Assembly: GCF_032163395.1 (NCBI RefSeq)
Contig: NZ_CP119968.1
Location: 2,754,001-2,818,000, forward strand
Length of the DNA stretch: 64,000 bases
DNA from: Gloeocapsopsis dulcis
Lineage (GTDB): Bacteria; Cyanobacteriota; Cyanobacteriia; Cyanobacteriales; Chroococcidiopsidaceae
Direction: 5' to 3'
Made by a program: the position numbers and the translations under genes. This document shows, one piece after another, positions 25,921 to 35,410 of the stretch; position 1 is the stretch's first letter; every line of letters begins with the position of its first letter. Below the pieces are notes generated by a model, which had not been told where the DNA came from, ran no database searches, and saw only the letters and a program-made list of their open reading frames with translations.

Positions 25921-25953
25921 GCTTTCCAACACTTTTTATATTTTTTGGAAGCC
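25921..25953 (+). terminator. Terminator-like hairpin after the small exported protein
   Basis: GCTTTCCAA pairs with TTGGAAGCC (one mismatch), with a T-rich loop, 15 bases after the stop codon. The loop rather than the trailer carries the T-runs, so its strength is uncertain. Confidence 0.45.
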
Positions 25954-25978
25954 CTATCTACTTTTATAGCTAGTGTCA

Positions 25979-26020
25979 CCTGGAATTGACATTGTATTAT
26001 TTTGTACAGTCAGTTCCAGG
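25979..26020. repeat. Strong isolated hairpin in a 500-bp gene-free stretch
   Basis: CCTGGAATTGAC pairs with GTCAGTTCCAGG (one G-T wobble) around an 18-base AT-rich loop. No T-run follows. The surrounding 25906-26416 region holds no convincing gene. A CGAATAAAGCCGG...GACCTCATGGAGGT motif near 26040-26080 is weakly like the dispersed repeats of the window. Confidence 0.5.
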
Positions 26021-26303
26021 TTATTTAATTGCTGGTACAGGCGAATAAAGCCGGAATATTCGACCTCATGGAGGTGCTAGATTAGCAACTCTGTTAAACT
26101 CCCCTTAGGATGTGCAAAAAATAGGTCATTCCTTATTTATGCGATGGCAGGTGCACGCCCAATTTGAGAATTACATCTAGAAACATTGGCGATCGCAACT
26201 TAATGTTGGCAGAGGGACAGAAGCTTGTATTCGATGGCTCTGTTACTGATTTCTGTTTTTCTTATAATTTTAAAACGCCAGGACTAAAGACCAAAAATTA
26301 AAT

Positions 26304-26336
26304 CTCCTATCTCAAACTTTCTAGCTGAGATAGGAG
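26304..26336 (-). terminator. Terminator of the rhodanese gene
   Basis: CTCCTATCTCA (26304-26314) is perfectly inverted as TGAGATAGGAG (26326-26336). On the minus strand the stem is followed by ATTTAATTTTTGG, making a plausible Rho-independent terminator 80 bases after the rhodanese stop. Confidence 0.6.
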
Positions 26337-26416
26337 TAATGCTAATCCAAGGAATTAGTTAAGGGCTATTATGATAAGCGTCAGTTCTGCAGAATAATGT
26401 TAAAACTCACAAGGAC

Positions 26417-26863
26417 TTACTTCTGTTGAGTTTCTGCGTGGTTTTGCATACGAGAGACAACGTTATAGTCATCTGCGCCTGCTGGAGTTCTAGATTCTAA
26501 AATACCTTCTGTAGGACCACCTACTGCCTTCCATGCTGGAAGTCCACCTTTTAGTTCTGATACGTGCTCGAATCCAGATGAACGAAGCTGTTGTGCCGCT
26601 TGGCTAGTTTGCTCATCAGTTTCACCGTAGATATACACATCACGGCTTGTTGCTAATGAACTTTGGGCACGGTCTACCAACTCTTCCATCGGCATGGACA
26701 TAGCACCCATAATGTGACCTTCGTTATAGGTGTTGCGATCGCGTATGTCTAAAATTGTAAATGCTGGTTCGCCCCATTCTAAACGCGATTTGAGTTCATG
26801 TACGTTAGACTGGGGATCAGTAGGTGGTTGGTCTGGAATAATACCGCCTAAAGGGTTATTCAT
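26417..26863 (-). CDS. Rhodanese-like domain protein without the catalytic cysteine
   Basis: 148 residues with a rhodanese fold: FTILDIRDRNTYNEGHIMGA, then SMPMEELVDRA and LKGGLPAWKAVGG. The active-site position usually held by Cys (in Y-C-x-x-G) reads VYIYGETDEQTSQAA here, with Gly-Glu and no Cys, so sulfur transfer is unlikely and a binding role is inferred. It stands alone, with a terminator-like hairpin downstream. Confidence 0.75.
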   Translation of the reverse strand: MNNPLGGIIPDQPPTDPQSNVHELKSRLEWGEPAFTILDIRDRNTYNEGHIMGAMSMPMEELVDRAQSSLATSRDVYIYGETDEQTSQAAQQLRSSGFEHVSELKGGLPAWKAVGGPTEGILESRTPAGADDYNVVSRMQNHAETQQK

Positions 26864-27282
26864 ACATTAATCCTCTCTTATCTGCTCTTTCGCAATCTAT
26901 CAAGTAATACAACCTGTACGATCCTTCTTTAGAATGAACGTTTATAATATCTTTCTTTAGGAATAGTTAGAAGTTTGAAAAAGTTGCATGTTAATTTTTA
27001 TGTAAAAATTAAAATTTGTTGTTGACTTTGTGCACTATTTGATTAGTTCAATCAAATAACATTTACTTGATTTGTTGCTACTGTAAAAGAAAACATTGAT
27101 AAAAAAAGCGAGTTCAGTCCACCAACTCTAACTGAGATTGTGTTACATCTGAAATTGGTTGAATAAGTAAATGAGAATAAGCTAATTTCAGTATTTAGAA
27201 ATTCATTGCTGACGTCAAAAGAAAACATTTAAAATTTAAATTTAATTAAGTACTCTTGATAACTCATGACAAACTGGATTCT
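26864..27282. other. AT-rich intergenic stretch between rhodanese and mutL
   Basis: About 420 bases between divergent genes that must hold both promoters. It is strongly AT-rich, with TTGTTGACTTTG, several ATTTAAATTTAA-like runs and no open frame worth calling. I could not fix a promoter with confidence. Confidence 0.4.
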
Positions 27283-28995
27283 ATGCTATCCAGTATTCAC
27301 ACTCTACCTGAAGAAGTTATTAATTTAATTGCTGCTGGCGAGGTAATAGACTCAATAGCCGCAGTTGTACGAGAATTAGTAGAAAACTCTCTTGATGCAG
27401 GTGCAACACGAATTGTAGTCGCTTTGTGGATGCAACAGTGGCGTGTACGAGTTACAGATAATGGCTGCGGAATAAAATTAACAGATTTGCAGCAAGCTGC
27501 GATCGCACACACTACCAGTAAAATTCGCAATTCTGATGATTTATGGAAAATTAGTAGCTTAGGGTTTCGTGGTGAAGCACTACATAGCTTGACACAACTA
27601 GCACACTTAGAAATTTTAAGTCGCCCCGCCCTAACAGCCGAGGGATGGCGCGTCGTTTATGCTACAGGAGGAGAAGTTGTAGAAGCGACAATAGCAGCGA
27701 TCGCCCCTGGAACAGTTGTTAAAGTGTCAGATTTGTTCGGTAATTTACCAAACTACCGCGAAGGATTACCCGCGATCGCACAGCAGTTGAAAGCAGTACA
27801 AACCACAATTCAGCAAATTGCTTTGTGTCATCCGCATGTAACTTGGCAAGTTTGGCACGATGATCGCGAATGGTTTACTATCAGTGCTGGAAAAACATCC
27901 CGATATGTTTTACCCCAAATTCTCCGCCAAGTACATTTAAGCGACTTGCAAGAATTAAAAATTGAAGTTCCTCATCCTGATAATTTATCTAACTGTAAAG
28001 ATGAGATTGCTACACATGCTTTTCTCAACTTAGTTTTAGGTTTACCAGATCGCTGTCATCGTCATCGCCCCGACTGGATCAAAGTTGCGGTAAATGGACG
28101 CAAAGTAAAATTACCAGAAATTGAGCAAACAATACTGACTGCTACGGCACGAACACTACCACGCGATCGCTATCCAGTATGTTTCTTGCATCTGCAAGTT
28201 TCTCCTAACCACATTAATTGGAATCGTCACCCCGCAAAAGCAGAAATTTATCTACATCACTTAGATTATTGGCAAGAAAAAGTTTCGCAAGCCATCGAAC
28301 AAGCATTACGCATTAATCCTGCAACTATTCCTGAATCTTTACACAATTCTAGAGTTGGTAAACTAATTAAAGCCGCAGAGTCTACAAGCGGGTACAGTTT
28401 TAATCGACAAATTCAACCGGATGTTGAGGTAGTTCAAAACAGCAACCCTCTTCCTTACATCCTTAAAGCTGTTGCTCAAGTTAACAATACCTATATTGTG
28501 GCAGAACATCCAGGAGGATTATGGTTAGTCGAACAGCATATTGCGCACGAACGTGTTTTATACGAACAATTAGTTAATAATTGGCAACTTGTTCCTTTGG
28601 AACCATCAGTTATTTTAAATAATCTTTCATTAACACAACGATCGCAACTCGAACGTGTTGGCATAGAAATTGAGTCTTTTGGCGAACAGATGTGGGCAAT
28701 TCGTAATATTCCAGCGATGTTACAAACACGCGATGATTGTGCAGACGCACTGTTAGAACTTAGCTTAGGTGGAGATCTACAAACTGCACAGGTAGCCGTT
28801 GCTTGTCGTAGTGCGATTCGTAATGGTACAGAGTTAAGTTTAGAAGAAATGCAAATACTTCTAAACCAATGGCAACGTACTCGTAATCCACGTACTTGTC
28901 CGCATGGACGCCCAATTTACTTGTCTTTAGAAGAGTCAGCTTTATCTCGTTTCTTCCGGCGTCATTGGGTAATTGGTAAAAGTCACGGTATTTAA
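27283..28995 (+). CDS. mutL: DNA mismatch repair protein MutL
   Basis: About 570 residues. N-terminal GHKL ATPase motifs: AAGEVIDSIAAVVRELVENS, DNGCGI, TSKIRNSDDL and GFRGEALHSL. The C-terminal dimerisation domain has VEQHIAHERVLYE, a variant of the DQHA-x2-E-x4-E nicking-endonuclease motif with D to E and A to I changes, plus ACRSAIRNG and CPHGRP metal-site motifs. So it is an endonuclease-type MutL, perhaps weakened. ATG 27283 (MLSSIHTLPEEVI) is chosen over an upstream TTG because family members start just before the TLPxEVI motif. Confidence 0.92.
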   Translation: MLSSIHTLPEEVINLIAAGEVIDSIAAVVRELVENSLDAGATRIVVALWMQQWRVRVTDNGCGIKLTDLQQAAIAHTTSKIRNSDDLWKISSLGFRGEALHSLTQLAHLEILSRPALTAEGWRVVYATGGEVVEATIAAIAPGTVVKVSDLFGNLPNYREGLPAIAQQLKAVQTTIQQIALCHPHVTWQVWHDDREWFTISAGKTSRYVLPQILRQVHLSDLQELKIEVPHPDNLSNCKDEIATHAFLNLVLGLPDRCHRHRPDWIKVAVNGRKVKLPEIEQTILTATARTLPRDRYPVCFLHLQVSPNHINWNRHPAKAEIYLHHLDYWQEKVSQAIEQALRINPATIPESLHNSRVGKLIKAAESTSGYSFNRQIQPDVEVVQNSNPLPYILKAVAQVNNTYIVAEHPGGLWLVEQHIAHERVLYEQLVNNWQLVPLEPSVILNNLSLTQRSQLERVGIEIESFGEQMWAIRNIPAMLQTRDDCADALLELSLGGDLQTAQVAVACRSAIRNGTELSLEEMQILLNQWQRTRNPRTCPHGRPIYLSLEESALSRFFRRHWVIGKSHGI

Positions 28996-29106
28996 TTTCT
29001 TAAACTTTTTGCCATATAAATATCAGGTTTCCCTAAAACCTTAGCATCGGCATTACTCCACTAATAGTAATACCTAGTGATAATTTTCATTTACTTAGTG
29101 AGATAA

Positions 29107-29397
29107 TTACTGCTGTTCATCCATCTTAATTTCGTTTTGTAGAGTTTGTATTGGTACATGAAGAAGATCAGCTATTGTTGATTTTCCTCTAGATCTGTAA
29201 ATATTCATAGCTTTCTGAAAATCTGCGATTGCTCCTACTTTGTCTTCTATTAAATTCCGAGCATGAGCACGAAGAATATAAGCTTCTACAAAGTCAGGCT
29301 CAAGATTGATTGCTTGATTAAAATCTTCAAAGGCTTCTTTATAAAGACCTAAATGACCTTTATCACGTCCTTGTTGATAAAATTGTTGCGCGTTCAT
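29107..29397 (-). CDS. Small TPR protein
   Basis: 96 residues with two tetratricopeptide repeats: QQGRDKGHLGLYKEAFEDFN, then QAINLEPDFVEAYILRAHAR, NLIEDKVGAIADFQKAMNIY. Such proteins mediate protein-protein contacts; the partner is unknown. It lies next to the insertion site of the IS5-family element (29430), which sits 33 bases upstream of its ATG and so may have displaced its promoter. Confidence 0.75.
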   Translation of the reverse strand: MNAQQFYQQGRDKGHLGLYKEAFEDFNQAINLEPDFVEAYILRAHARNLIEDKVGAIADFQKAMNIYRSRGKSTIADLLHVPIQTLQNEIKMDEQQ

Positions 29398-29429
29398 TAT
29401 TGTTCAGCTCGACAATTTCTTTTTGTTAA

Positions 29430-30385
29430 GAGCGCATTTCTAAATAAAAGATGAAGTAGCTTCATACTGTTCCCCCAAACGTTGCAGCATCAATCGGATC
29501 ATGGCTCCCTGAATCATTGCCTCACTCACTTCAGGTAACAGTTCATAATCCTTGCTCAAACGGCGATTCTGATTGAGCCAACCAAAAGTTCGCTCTACAA
29601 CCCACCGCTTCGGTAGGACAACGAATCCTGCTTCAGAGCGCCTGACTACCTCGACTTTCGCACCACACAATTGTTCAATCACACGCGCAAAGTTCTCCCC
29701 TTGATAGCCCTGATCCACCCAGACCAATTGCAGTGTCTGTGCGTCTGCTTGAGCCATTTCATGCACGACAAACGCCCCCCTTTTTGTTCTGAGCAATTGG
29801 CATTGATTACCAGTACTGAGATCAGCAGTCCCAACGTGTCCACTAGGATAAAGCGCTTGCGTCCTTTCACTAATTTGCCACCGTCGAAGCCGTAGACCTC
29901 CCCTTTTTTCCGTCGTTTTGACGGTTTGACTGTCGATACAACCTGCACTAGCATGAGGATTTCTTCCAGCAGCACCCCGGACTGATTGCCGTAGTTGGTC
30001 ATGGATCTGCTGCCATACCCCCTTGCGTTGCCAACGCCGAAAATACTTGTACACCGTCTGCCAAGCAGGCAGGTCTTTGGGCAAATCACTCCAGATACAA
30101 CCATTGCGAAGTTGGTAGAAGATACCATTAAGGATCTCTCGTTCATCGACCTGTTGTTTGCGACCTCGACCTTGAGAACGAGAGGGCAGCAGGGGGCGAA
30201 TCACTTCCCATTCTTGATCTGTTAAATCACTGCTATAGCGCTTGGCAGCACGTTCTTTAGCTCGATAAAACTGGCGAGTTTGCGGGGAGAGAACCATCGT
30301 CCAACTTTGAATTCACAACTAACCTATCCTGGTCTAACTAGCGTACTCCTGCCCTTCAGTTAATCTTTTTTTTAGAAATACACTC
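29430..30385 (-). mobile_element. IS5-family (IS427-like) insertion sequence with TAA target duplication
   Basis: The left end GAGCGCATTTCTAAATAAAA and the right end, read inverted, GAGTGTATTTCTAAAAAAAA are near-identical inverted repeats. TAA flanks both sides (29427-29429 and 30386-30388), fitting the 3-bp duplication of IS427-type elements. The element is 956 bp and holds one transposase frame on the minus strand. It landed upstream of the TPR gene. Confidence 0.85.
29440..30297 (-). pseudogene. IS5-family transposase with two compensating frameshifts
   Basis: The 285-residue frame looks complete: SSDLTDQEWEVIRPLLPSRS, CIDSQTVK (first D), VDQGYQGENF (second D), RWVVERTFGWLNQNRRLSKD (E). 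But between TTEKRGG and AFVVHEMAQ the protein is nonsense (LRLRRWQISERTQALYPSGH). The family's conserved segment EVYGFDGGKLVKGRKRFILV is present in another frame. The shifts fall at homopolymers, AAAAAAGGGG near 29893 and AAAAAGGGGGG near 29778: one base gained, one lost. About 38 residues of the core are scrambled, so it is probably inactive. Confidence 0.8.
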
Positions 30386-30421
30386 TAAGAGAATTATCTT
30401 TCTTATATAACGCTGAAAAAG

Positions 30422-30757
30422 ATGTCTCTAGAATATAAAAGAGGTATTGTATCTATTGACTTAAACCAGATTCTAGCTTTTGTTAAAGCTTCTATAGAGT
30501 TAGTAGCACAAACCTTTAGTCAAGCAATACAAGCAGAGATTTGGCAGCGTGATGTTTATCAGTGTGAGATTGAGATTGTTGGTCAAGGATTTATCATATT
30601 TCAGTTTCGAGAACACCCTTGGACTTTGATCTATCAAGTTAATTTTGTACCATATAGCATTTCACTTGAAACAAAGAATGCTCAAAACTTTTCCCGTTTA
30701 CTAAATACCCCTGCTATTTACTACAAAGTTAGCCTGCTGTTGGAAGTAGGTTGCTAA
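30422..30757 (+). CDS. Hypothetical protein
   Basis: 111 residues: MSLEYKRGIVSIDLNQILAF, then a helix (VKASIELVAQTFSQAIQAEI), a strand-rich part (CEIEIVGQGFIIFQFREHPW) and a hydrophobic tail. I do not recognise the family; it may bind or mimic an immunity-type protein, but nothing shows this. It starts 34 bases beyond the IS5-family element, so its promoter could be affected or supplied by the IS. Confidence 0.45.
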   Translation: MSLEYKRGIVSIDLNQILAFVKASIELVAQTFSQAIQAEIWQRDVYQCEIEIVGQGFIIFQFREHPWTLIYQVNFVPYSISLETKNAQNFSRLLNTPAIYYKVSLLLEVGC

Positions 30758-30846
30758 TAATCTCACTCTGTACCATTTTCATTGGGATGCTCGATAGGTA
30801 AGCCATTCTTTCAGATATCGTAAAGAATACGCTTACTATTTGTAAT

Positions 30847-33800
30847 TTAATCTTGGCTTTCAGAAATCATTGATTCATCCTTGTACCAAGGCTCAGTTTG
30901 GTTTTTGTAGGGAATGACTTTGAAGGTGTCATTACTCCAAAATACGAGGGCGTAACAATTTCTGAATATCCTTTTCTTGCCTGCAATAACGTTAAGTGGG
31001 TAAGCTGGCTCCCGGTACAGCCAGATTCCCCACCCGATACTCAGATTTTGGCGTGCAAGGGCTTCTAGGATTGGGAGACGACGAACCAACAGAATTTGAC
31101 AAGAAGGAGTGTGCCAACGTTCTCCTGGATTATCAAAGGTAGATGCCTGCACTTGCCCACTAGCTGTCAGAAATTTTCCCCCTCGAAAATCAACTATCCC
31201 AAGCAGTTCTCGAAGAGTTTGGGCTGGCACCCATTCTTCATGTTCTCCATCTGGAGTTTCCCAATGAAACTGACAGGTTGTTGCCTGAAGTTCTATTTCC
31301 AAGGGATTACCGAGTTCATCTAAAGTTTTGTGGCTGACTACTCCCTCAATTTCTCGAATCCAGGGTGCCCAGACAACTTCACAGGGATCGCGATAAACCT
31401 CCACTGAAGCAACTCCCGAAGAAAACTCGTATGGATGATATAAATCGGGCAGTACTCCAAACCGGGCATCCTCCTCTATTAGAGGTAAGGTATTTGATGG
31501 AAACAGAAAACTTGATGCTCGTAATACCGATTCTGCTTGGCTATCCGAGTTACGTCTAATGACAAATGATCGCAGAACTAGCCATTCGTCGTTTCTTGCC
31601 CAGTCAGGAAGTTGATCCGAGTGCTGGAGCAGTAAGGGTTGAATATCTGGCAAAGGTGCTTTTTGAACCCACTCATTCGCTCGATCAACCTGATCGAATG
31701 CAGATAATTCAGCGTCATGGACAAGTTCTGGAAACTCTAACACTTGATTTAGAGTTAATTGACCATAACCAATATCTGATGCTAGATTCTTCATTTTGGC
31801 AAATAGACTTAGATCCACAGGTGGTTCAAAGTGGTTTTTCCAGTCATACGCAGGGATATGACTTGCAAGAAAGCCAAGTAACTCATTTGTTGCAGCCCAA
31901 ACATACTTCTCACCAAATGTTCCGGTAGAACTACGAGATCCATGAGTTGCTTGTGAATACTGCCTTAAAACAGCAATGTCTGCGCCAAGGATTTCACCAG
32001 GTTCTTCGCCTTTAGGTTCTTTAATGAAAATTTCTCTAGACCAACCAAGCTTTGTTGCATATGCAGTAATAAAGCCAACTGCAAACTGATTCGGCTTCAA
32101 GTTGGAAAGATTATTTGCTGCTGCATGCCGTGACAAGAGATCTTGGGCTGGCTTTGAATATTCTAGCTCTTGTTGAGCTTCAGGGAGTACTTCCTGTTCA
32201 ACCTCTTTCTCTGTCTCCTGATCAGGAATTCCCCACTCAATTGATAGCTTTTTTATTTCTTCTTCTGTAGGAGAACGAAAGGTTTCAACCATCGCTTGTT
32301 GTTCTGCCTTTTCACGGACGATTTCACATACATAATTCCGAGCATCATGATCAGCTGATTTTCGTAAAGAACCTTCGGCAAATTGTCTAAGCAAGTTTTC
32401 ATCGATATCCTCAAACTCCTCTCTGTCTTCATCTTCATCTGACTGGTTGCTATTTTGTTGTACTCTTGCAAATCGATACTCATCAAAGAAAGGTCTGATT
32501 GCACCTGAGAGAAAGTAGTGCTCTAAATCCCAATTGAGCAAACCAATCCTCCAATACTCGCTTGCATCGATAGCTGCTTGCCTATCAATAGGAAGTAGTT
32601 CCTCAGCGTCTGTAACAGGAATACGAATATTCGCTAAACGAGTCGCATCAATTGCAACATTGCAGGCAAAACATCGTTCTACAACGCTCTGAGCACTATG
32701 CCTAATAAGTATGTTGTGGCTGTAAAGCGGTGAATGAGATGTATAAAAGTTATCGATTATCCAGTTGCAGAGTCGAAGCCATCTCTCATCTGGTTGAGTT
32801 AAACATGAAGCCCCATAAGCAACAGAGAGGATATCCTCCTTCATCTGTGGGTCGTTGGTCTGACAGGCTTGTTTAAGGAGAGCAAATAGTCCATCAGGAT
32901 TTTGACTGCCCCAAACCGCGAGCTTGCCTCGCATCTTTCTACGGCTGTTGTTTTTTACTGTTGTCGTTCCCCAAGCTAACAGTAATGGAGCCGTATTCCA
33001 AGTATCATCATCAGCTATTTTCAGATCGTCTAGCACTGGTTCGCCAAAATCTTCCCAAGGTGCGCCATGATTACGTGGGATGTAATCGGGACCCGACCAG
33101 AATAAATCACGTTCTGCCACCTGCATTGGTAGTAGAACATCATGAACAAACTGACCGCCATACAGATAGCCAGGTATCCTAAGTCCAGGAATCACTAGCC
33201 TGTCTAAAACTTTTCGGCAACTGGGCATATTTTTCTTGAAGATTTCGATAACCCAGGTTCGGTAATCCTCTCCTTTTTCGGGAGGCATCATCAAAATTAT
33301 TGTTAGGCGTAGTTCTTCTCTTTCTTCAAGACTCAAGCTGTTTGACCATAACCCTGTAGTAAAAAAGTCATGACCTTTCATGCCCAAGAGATAGGCAGCA
33401 AGTGTAATTGCGTTGTCACGATACCATAGATATGCTGGCATCTCTGGATTACTGAGGTTCGTTGCTGCCTCGTTACAGGCTTCCCAAGCAAGCAGAAAGT
33501 CCGTTACAGTTTCATAGGCAGGTTCCCAGAAGAGGAGATCGCCCTCAAATGGATCATCTGAAGGTTGTCTTCTGAGCAGTAAAAGCCCATGATCCAGACA
33601 TTTATCGAGGATGTTCGCTAACTGTTGACGAGACAAAATACCAGGTGTTCTTTGAGCATTGTCAATGACTTGCAAGGCTTCTGCCTGCAAAAGTTCTGCT
33701 TGAGATAGACAGGCTTTGACGATTGCACGCAAAGTATCACGAACTGGGGTAATGTTTTCGCTCCAACCCTCTGGGTCGTTTTCTCTAATGGCACGCTCGG

Positions 33801-35127
33801 CATAATCAATCTTCCGGTTAATCAGGCTCACCAGTGAGAACTCTTGAAGGGTAACAGTGTGAATGTGCTGCCCCTGATACAAGTCAGCAAAGAGTCGAAT
33901 TGCAAGTGGCGTTTGCAATGCCCAACGTAAAATGGGAGGACATTCAATTCGGTTGACCTTGCAATAAGATTCAAAAATCTCATCTAAAGTTGCATCCGAA
34001 CCACTTAAGTGAACTGAATTTATTCCACCTGGAAGAGTGATGCGGTAAAAAAGGTTAGTACGCAGCGAACAAACAAAAAGAACTTTGGGGTACTGTTCTG
34101 CAAGAGGAATTAGCTCTCCTAGTTTTTCTGCCCAACGCTCTGCTTTGAAAGTCTCGTCAAGACCATCAATCGCGATTAGAGCACGAATAGATTGAAATTG
34201 TGAATCATTTAGACCATCTGATATATTCGATGTCTCGACTTGAGTAGTCGTAGCTTCTAGTGCATCCAGAACTTGATTAATGTTTGCTCCAGGCAGACCG
34301 ATCGCTTCAGCCAAGATAACATCCCAACTTTTTGCTAAATCAACCTCTTTAGCACGGATTAAAATTGCAGGCTTACCTACGGCAAGCTGATCACGAACTG
34401 CATTAGCAAGGGCGTGTGTCTTCCCTACTCCAGGTTCACCGACATAGGCAGCAGGCTGACCTAGAGTCCGCAAGTATCTAGGCGTAACTTTCCTCGCAAG
34501 CCAACGGTTTAGGGTTGCCTCAAGTTGCTTCCCGACATCCGCAGTTGCTAATTCTGAAGTGCCTTTCTTGTCTGGATAGATTATGCTGATAAGTTGCCAA
34601 GGAGCAGTTTTATCAGTGACTTCCTGTTCAAAATCAGGAAGTGGAAATGAGTTCCCAGGCAAAAGGCGCTTTTCTAGTTCCTGCTGCTCAGCGATCGCGG
34701 CTACCATCCATTCTTCAGCACTTCTAATGAGATTTTCGGCATCATCCCGTTGCATAAATTGCGAGTACCGTCTCAGGCGTAAGACTGCTAAATGGACATC
34801 TTCGAGTAGGACACGAATCTGCCTTACCTCTTCAAGCCACTCCTGCTGAAGGGACAGATCATTCAAACGCAACTGTAGATCCGCTTCTATTTGACCAGTT
34901 TGATGAAGATCGGGGGAATAGCGATTGCTCAACCAGCTATTCTTAGCTCGTTCAAAACTTTGCCTCAGCCACTCAAGGACAGTTTCGGGTTGAAAAGGTG
35001 GTTTTCCCTGAAAAATGGTTGTAATGTTTTGCGTTTGATGAATATCACCCGTTGTAAGACTTCCACCAACCGTGACATTTTCAAGGGCACGTTGTTCAGG
35101 ATTTTGGGATGCTGGGCGATCACTCAT
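30847..35127 (-). CDS. Large STAND-type P-loop NTPase, candidate antiphage defence protein
   Basis: 1426 residues. The N-terminus has ALENVTVGGSLTTGDIHQTQ, then a helical region (about 45-190) including NSWLSNRYSPDLHQTGQIEA, a phrase like those preceding the NTPase in AVAST-type proteins (recalled, not searched). The NTPase has Walker A GEPGVGKT (about 229-236) and Walker B ALIAIDGLDET (about 315-325). It continues with winged-helix-like and helical repeats and a long C-terminal region (about 600-1426) with no domain I can name, including a very acidic stretch (NQSDEDEDREEFEDIDENLL). Large STAND NTPases act as threat sensors that oligomerise on binding. It is divergent from the gene at 35411. 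Defence is inference. Confidence 0.7.
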   Translation of the reverse strand: MSDRPASQNPEQRALENVTVGGSLTTGDIHQTQNITTIFQGKPPFQPETVLEWLRQSFERAKNSWLSNRYSPDLHQTGQIEADLQLRLNDLSLQQEWLEEVRQIRVLLEDVHLAVLRLRRYSQFMQRDDAENLIRSAEEWMVAAIAEQQELEKRLLPGNSFPLPDFEQEVTDKTAPWQLISIIYPDKKGTSELATADVGKQLEATLNRWLARKVTPRYLRTLGQPAAYVGEPGVGKTHALANAVRDQLAVGKPAILIRAKEVDLAKSWDVILAEAIGLPGANINQVLDALEATTTQVETSNISDGLNDSQFQSIRALIAIDGLDETFKAERWAEKLGELIPLAEQYPKVLFVCSLRTNLFYRITLPGGINSVHLSGSDATLDEIFESYCKVNRIECPPILRWALQTPLAIRLFADLYQGQHIHTVTLQEFSLVSLINRKIDYAERAIRENDPEGWSENITPVRDTLRAIVKACLSQAELLQAEALQVIDNAQRTPGILSRQQLANILDKCLDHGLLLLRRQPSDDPFEGDLLFWEPAYETVTDFLLAWEACNEAATNLSNPEMPAYLWYRDNAITLAAYLLGMKGHDFFTTGLWSNSLSLEEREELRLTIILMMPPEKGEDYRTWVIEIFKKNMPSCRKVLDRLVIPGLRIPGYLYGGQFVHDVLLPMQVAERDLFWSGPDYIPRNHGAPWEDFGEPVLDDLKIADDDTWNTAPLLLAWGTTTVKNNSRRKMRGKLAVWGSQNPDGLFALLKQACQTNDPQMKEDILSVAYGASCLTQPDERWLRLCNWIIDNFYTSHSPLYSHNILIRHSAQSVVERCFACNVAIDATRLANIRIPVTDAEELLPIDRQAAIDASEYWRIGLLNWDLEHYFLSGAIRPFFDEYRFARVQQNSNQSDEDEDREEFEDIDENLLRQFAEGSLRKSADHDARNYVCEIVREKAEQQAMVETFRSPTEEEIKKLSIEWGIPDQETEKEVEQEVLPEAQQELEYSKPAQDLLSRHAAANNLSNLKPNQFAVGFITAYATKLGWSREIFIKEPKGEEPGEILGADIAVLRQYSQATHGSRSSTGTFGEKYVWAATNELLGFLASHIPAYDWKNHFEPPVDLSLFAKMKNLASDIGYGQLTLNQVLEFPELVHDAELSAFDQVDRANEWVQKAPLPDIQPLLLQHSDQLPDWARNDEWLVLRSFVIRRNSDSQAESVLRASSFLFPSNTLPLIEEDARFGVLPDLYHPYEFSSGVASVEVYRDPCEVVWAPWIREIEGVVSHKTLDELGNPLEIELQATTCQFHWETPDGEHEEWVPAQTLRELLGIVDFRGGKFLTASGQVQASTFDNPGERWHTPSCQILLVRRLPILEALARQNLSIGWGIWLYREPAYPLNVIAGKKRIFRNCYALVFWSNDTFKVIPYKNQTEPWYKDESMISESQD

Positions 35128-35410
35128 GGCTTACGTTCAATAATGGCTTGAGTTCAATAAAAGCAAGGAAAAAGAGGCGGGCATCCAATCGCTTGTAGCA
35201 AGTAATACTCGGCTTGACAAAGGGCAGAGAGGCGATCGTGCCTGAAAGCCACCGTCTTAAGGCAAGTCAAGGTCAGCAAATCTGGGCTTCCAGTCCAAAG
35301 CCAGATCAGGATAATTCGGCGTTTCAGCCGTCTTATAGGATAAAGACAGCGCTCCTCTGAACGGAAGGTTGTAGAGGTTGTATCTAAATCCAATCTATAA
35401 GGAGAAGTCT

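Noticed and set aside
26560-26590. A tRNA T-arm-like string (GCTCGAATCC)
   Set aside because: Inside the rhodanese coding sequence, with no acceptor or anticodon arms nearby.
30847-35127. Calling the STAND protein a specific Avs subtype
   Set aside because: The N-terminal phrase and NTPase motifs are suggestive, but I could not identify an effector nuclease or the diagnostic C-terminal sensor, so only a general STAND label is given.
35154-35393. Minus-strand 79-residue frame in the divergent promoter region of the STAND gene
   Set aside because: Lies wholly within the intergenic space needed for two promoters; composition is irregular and there is no motif.
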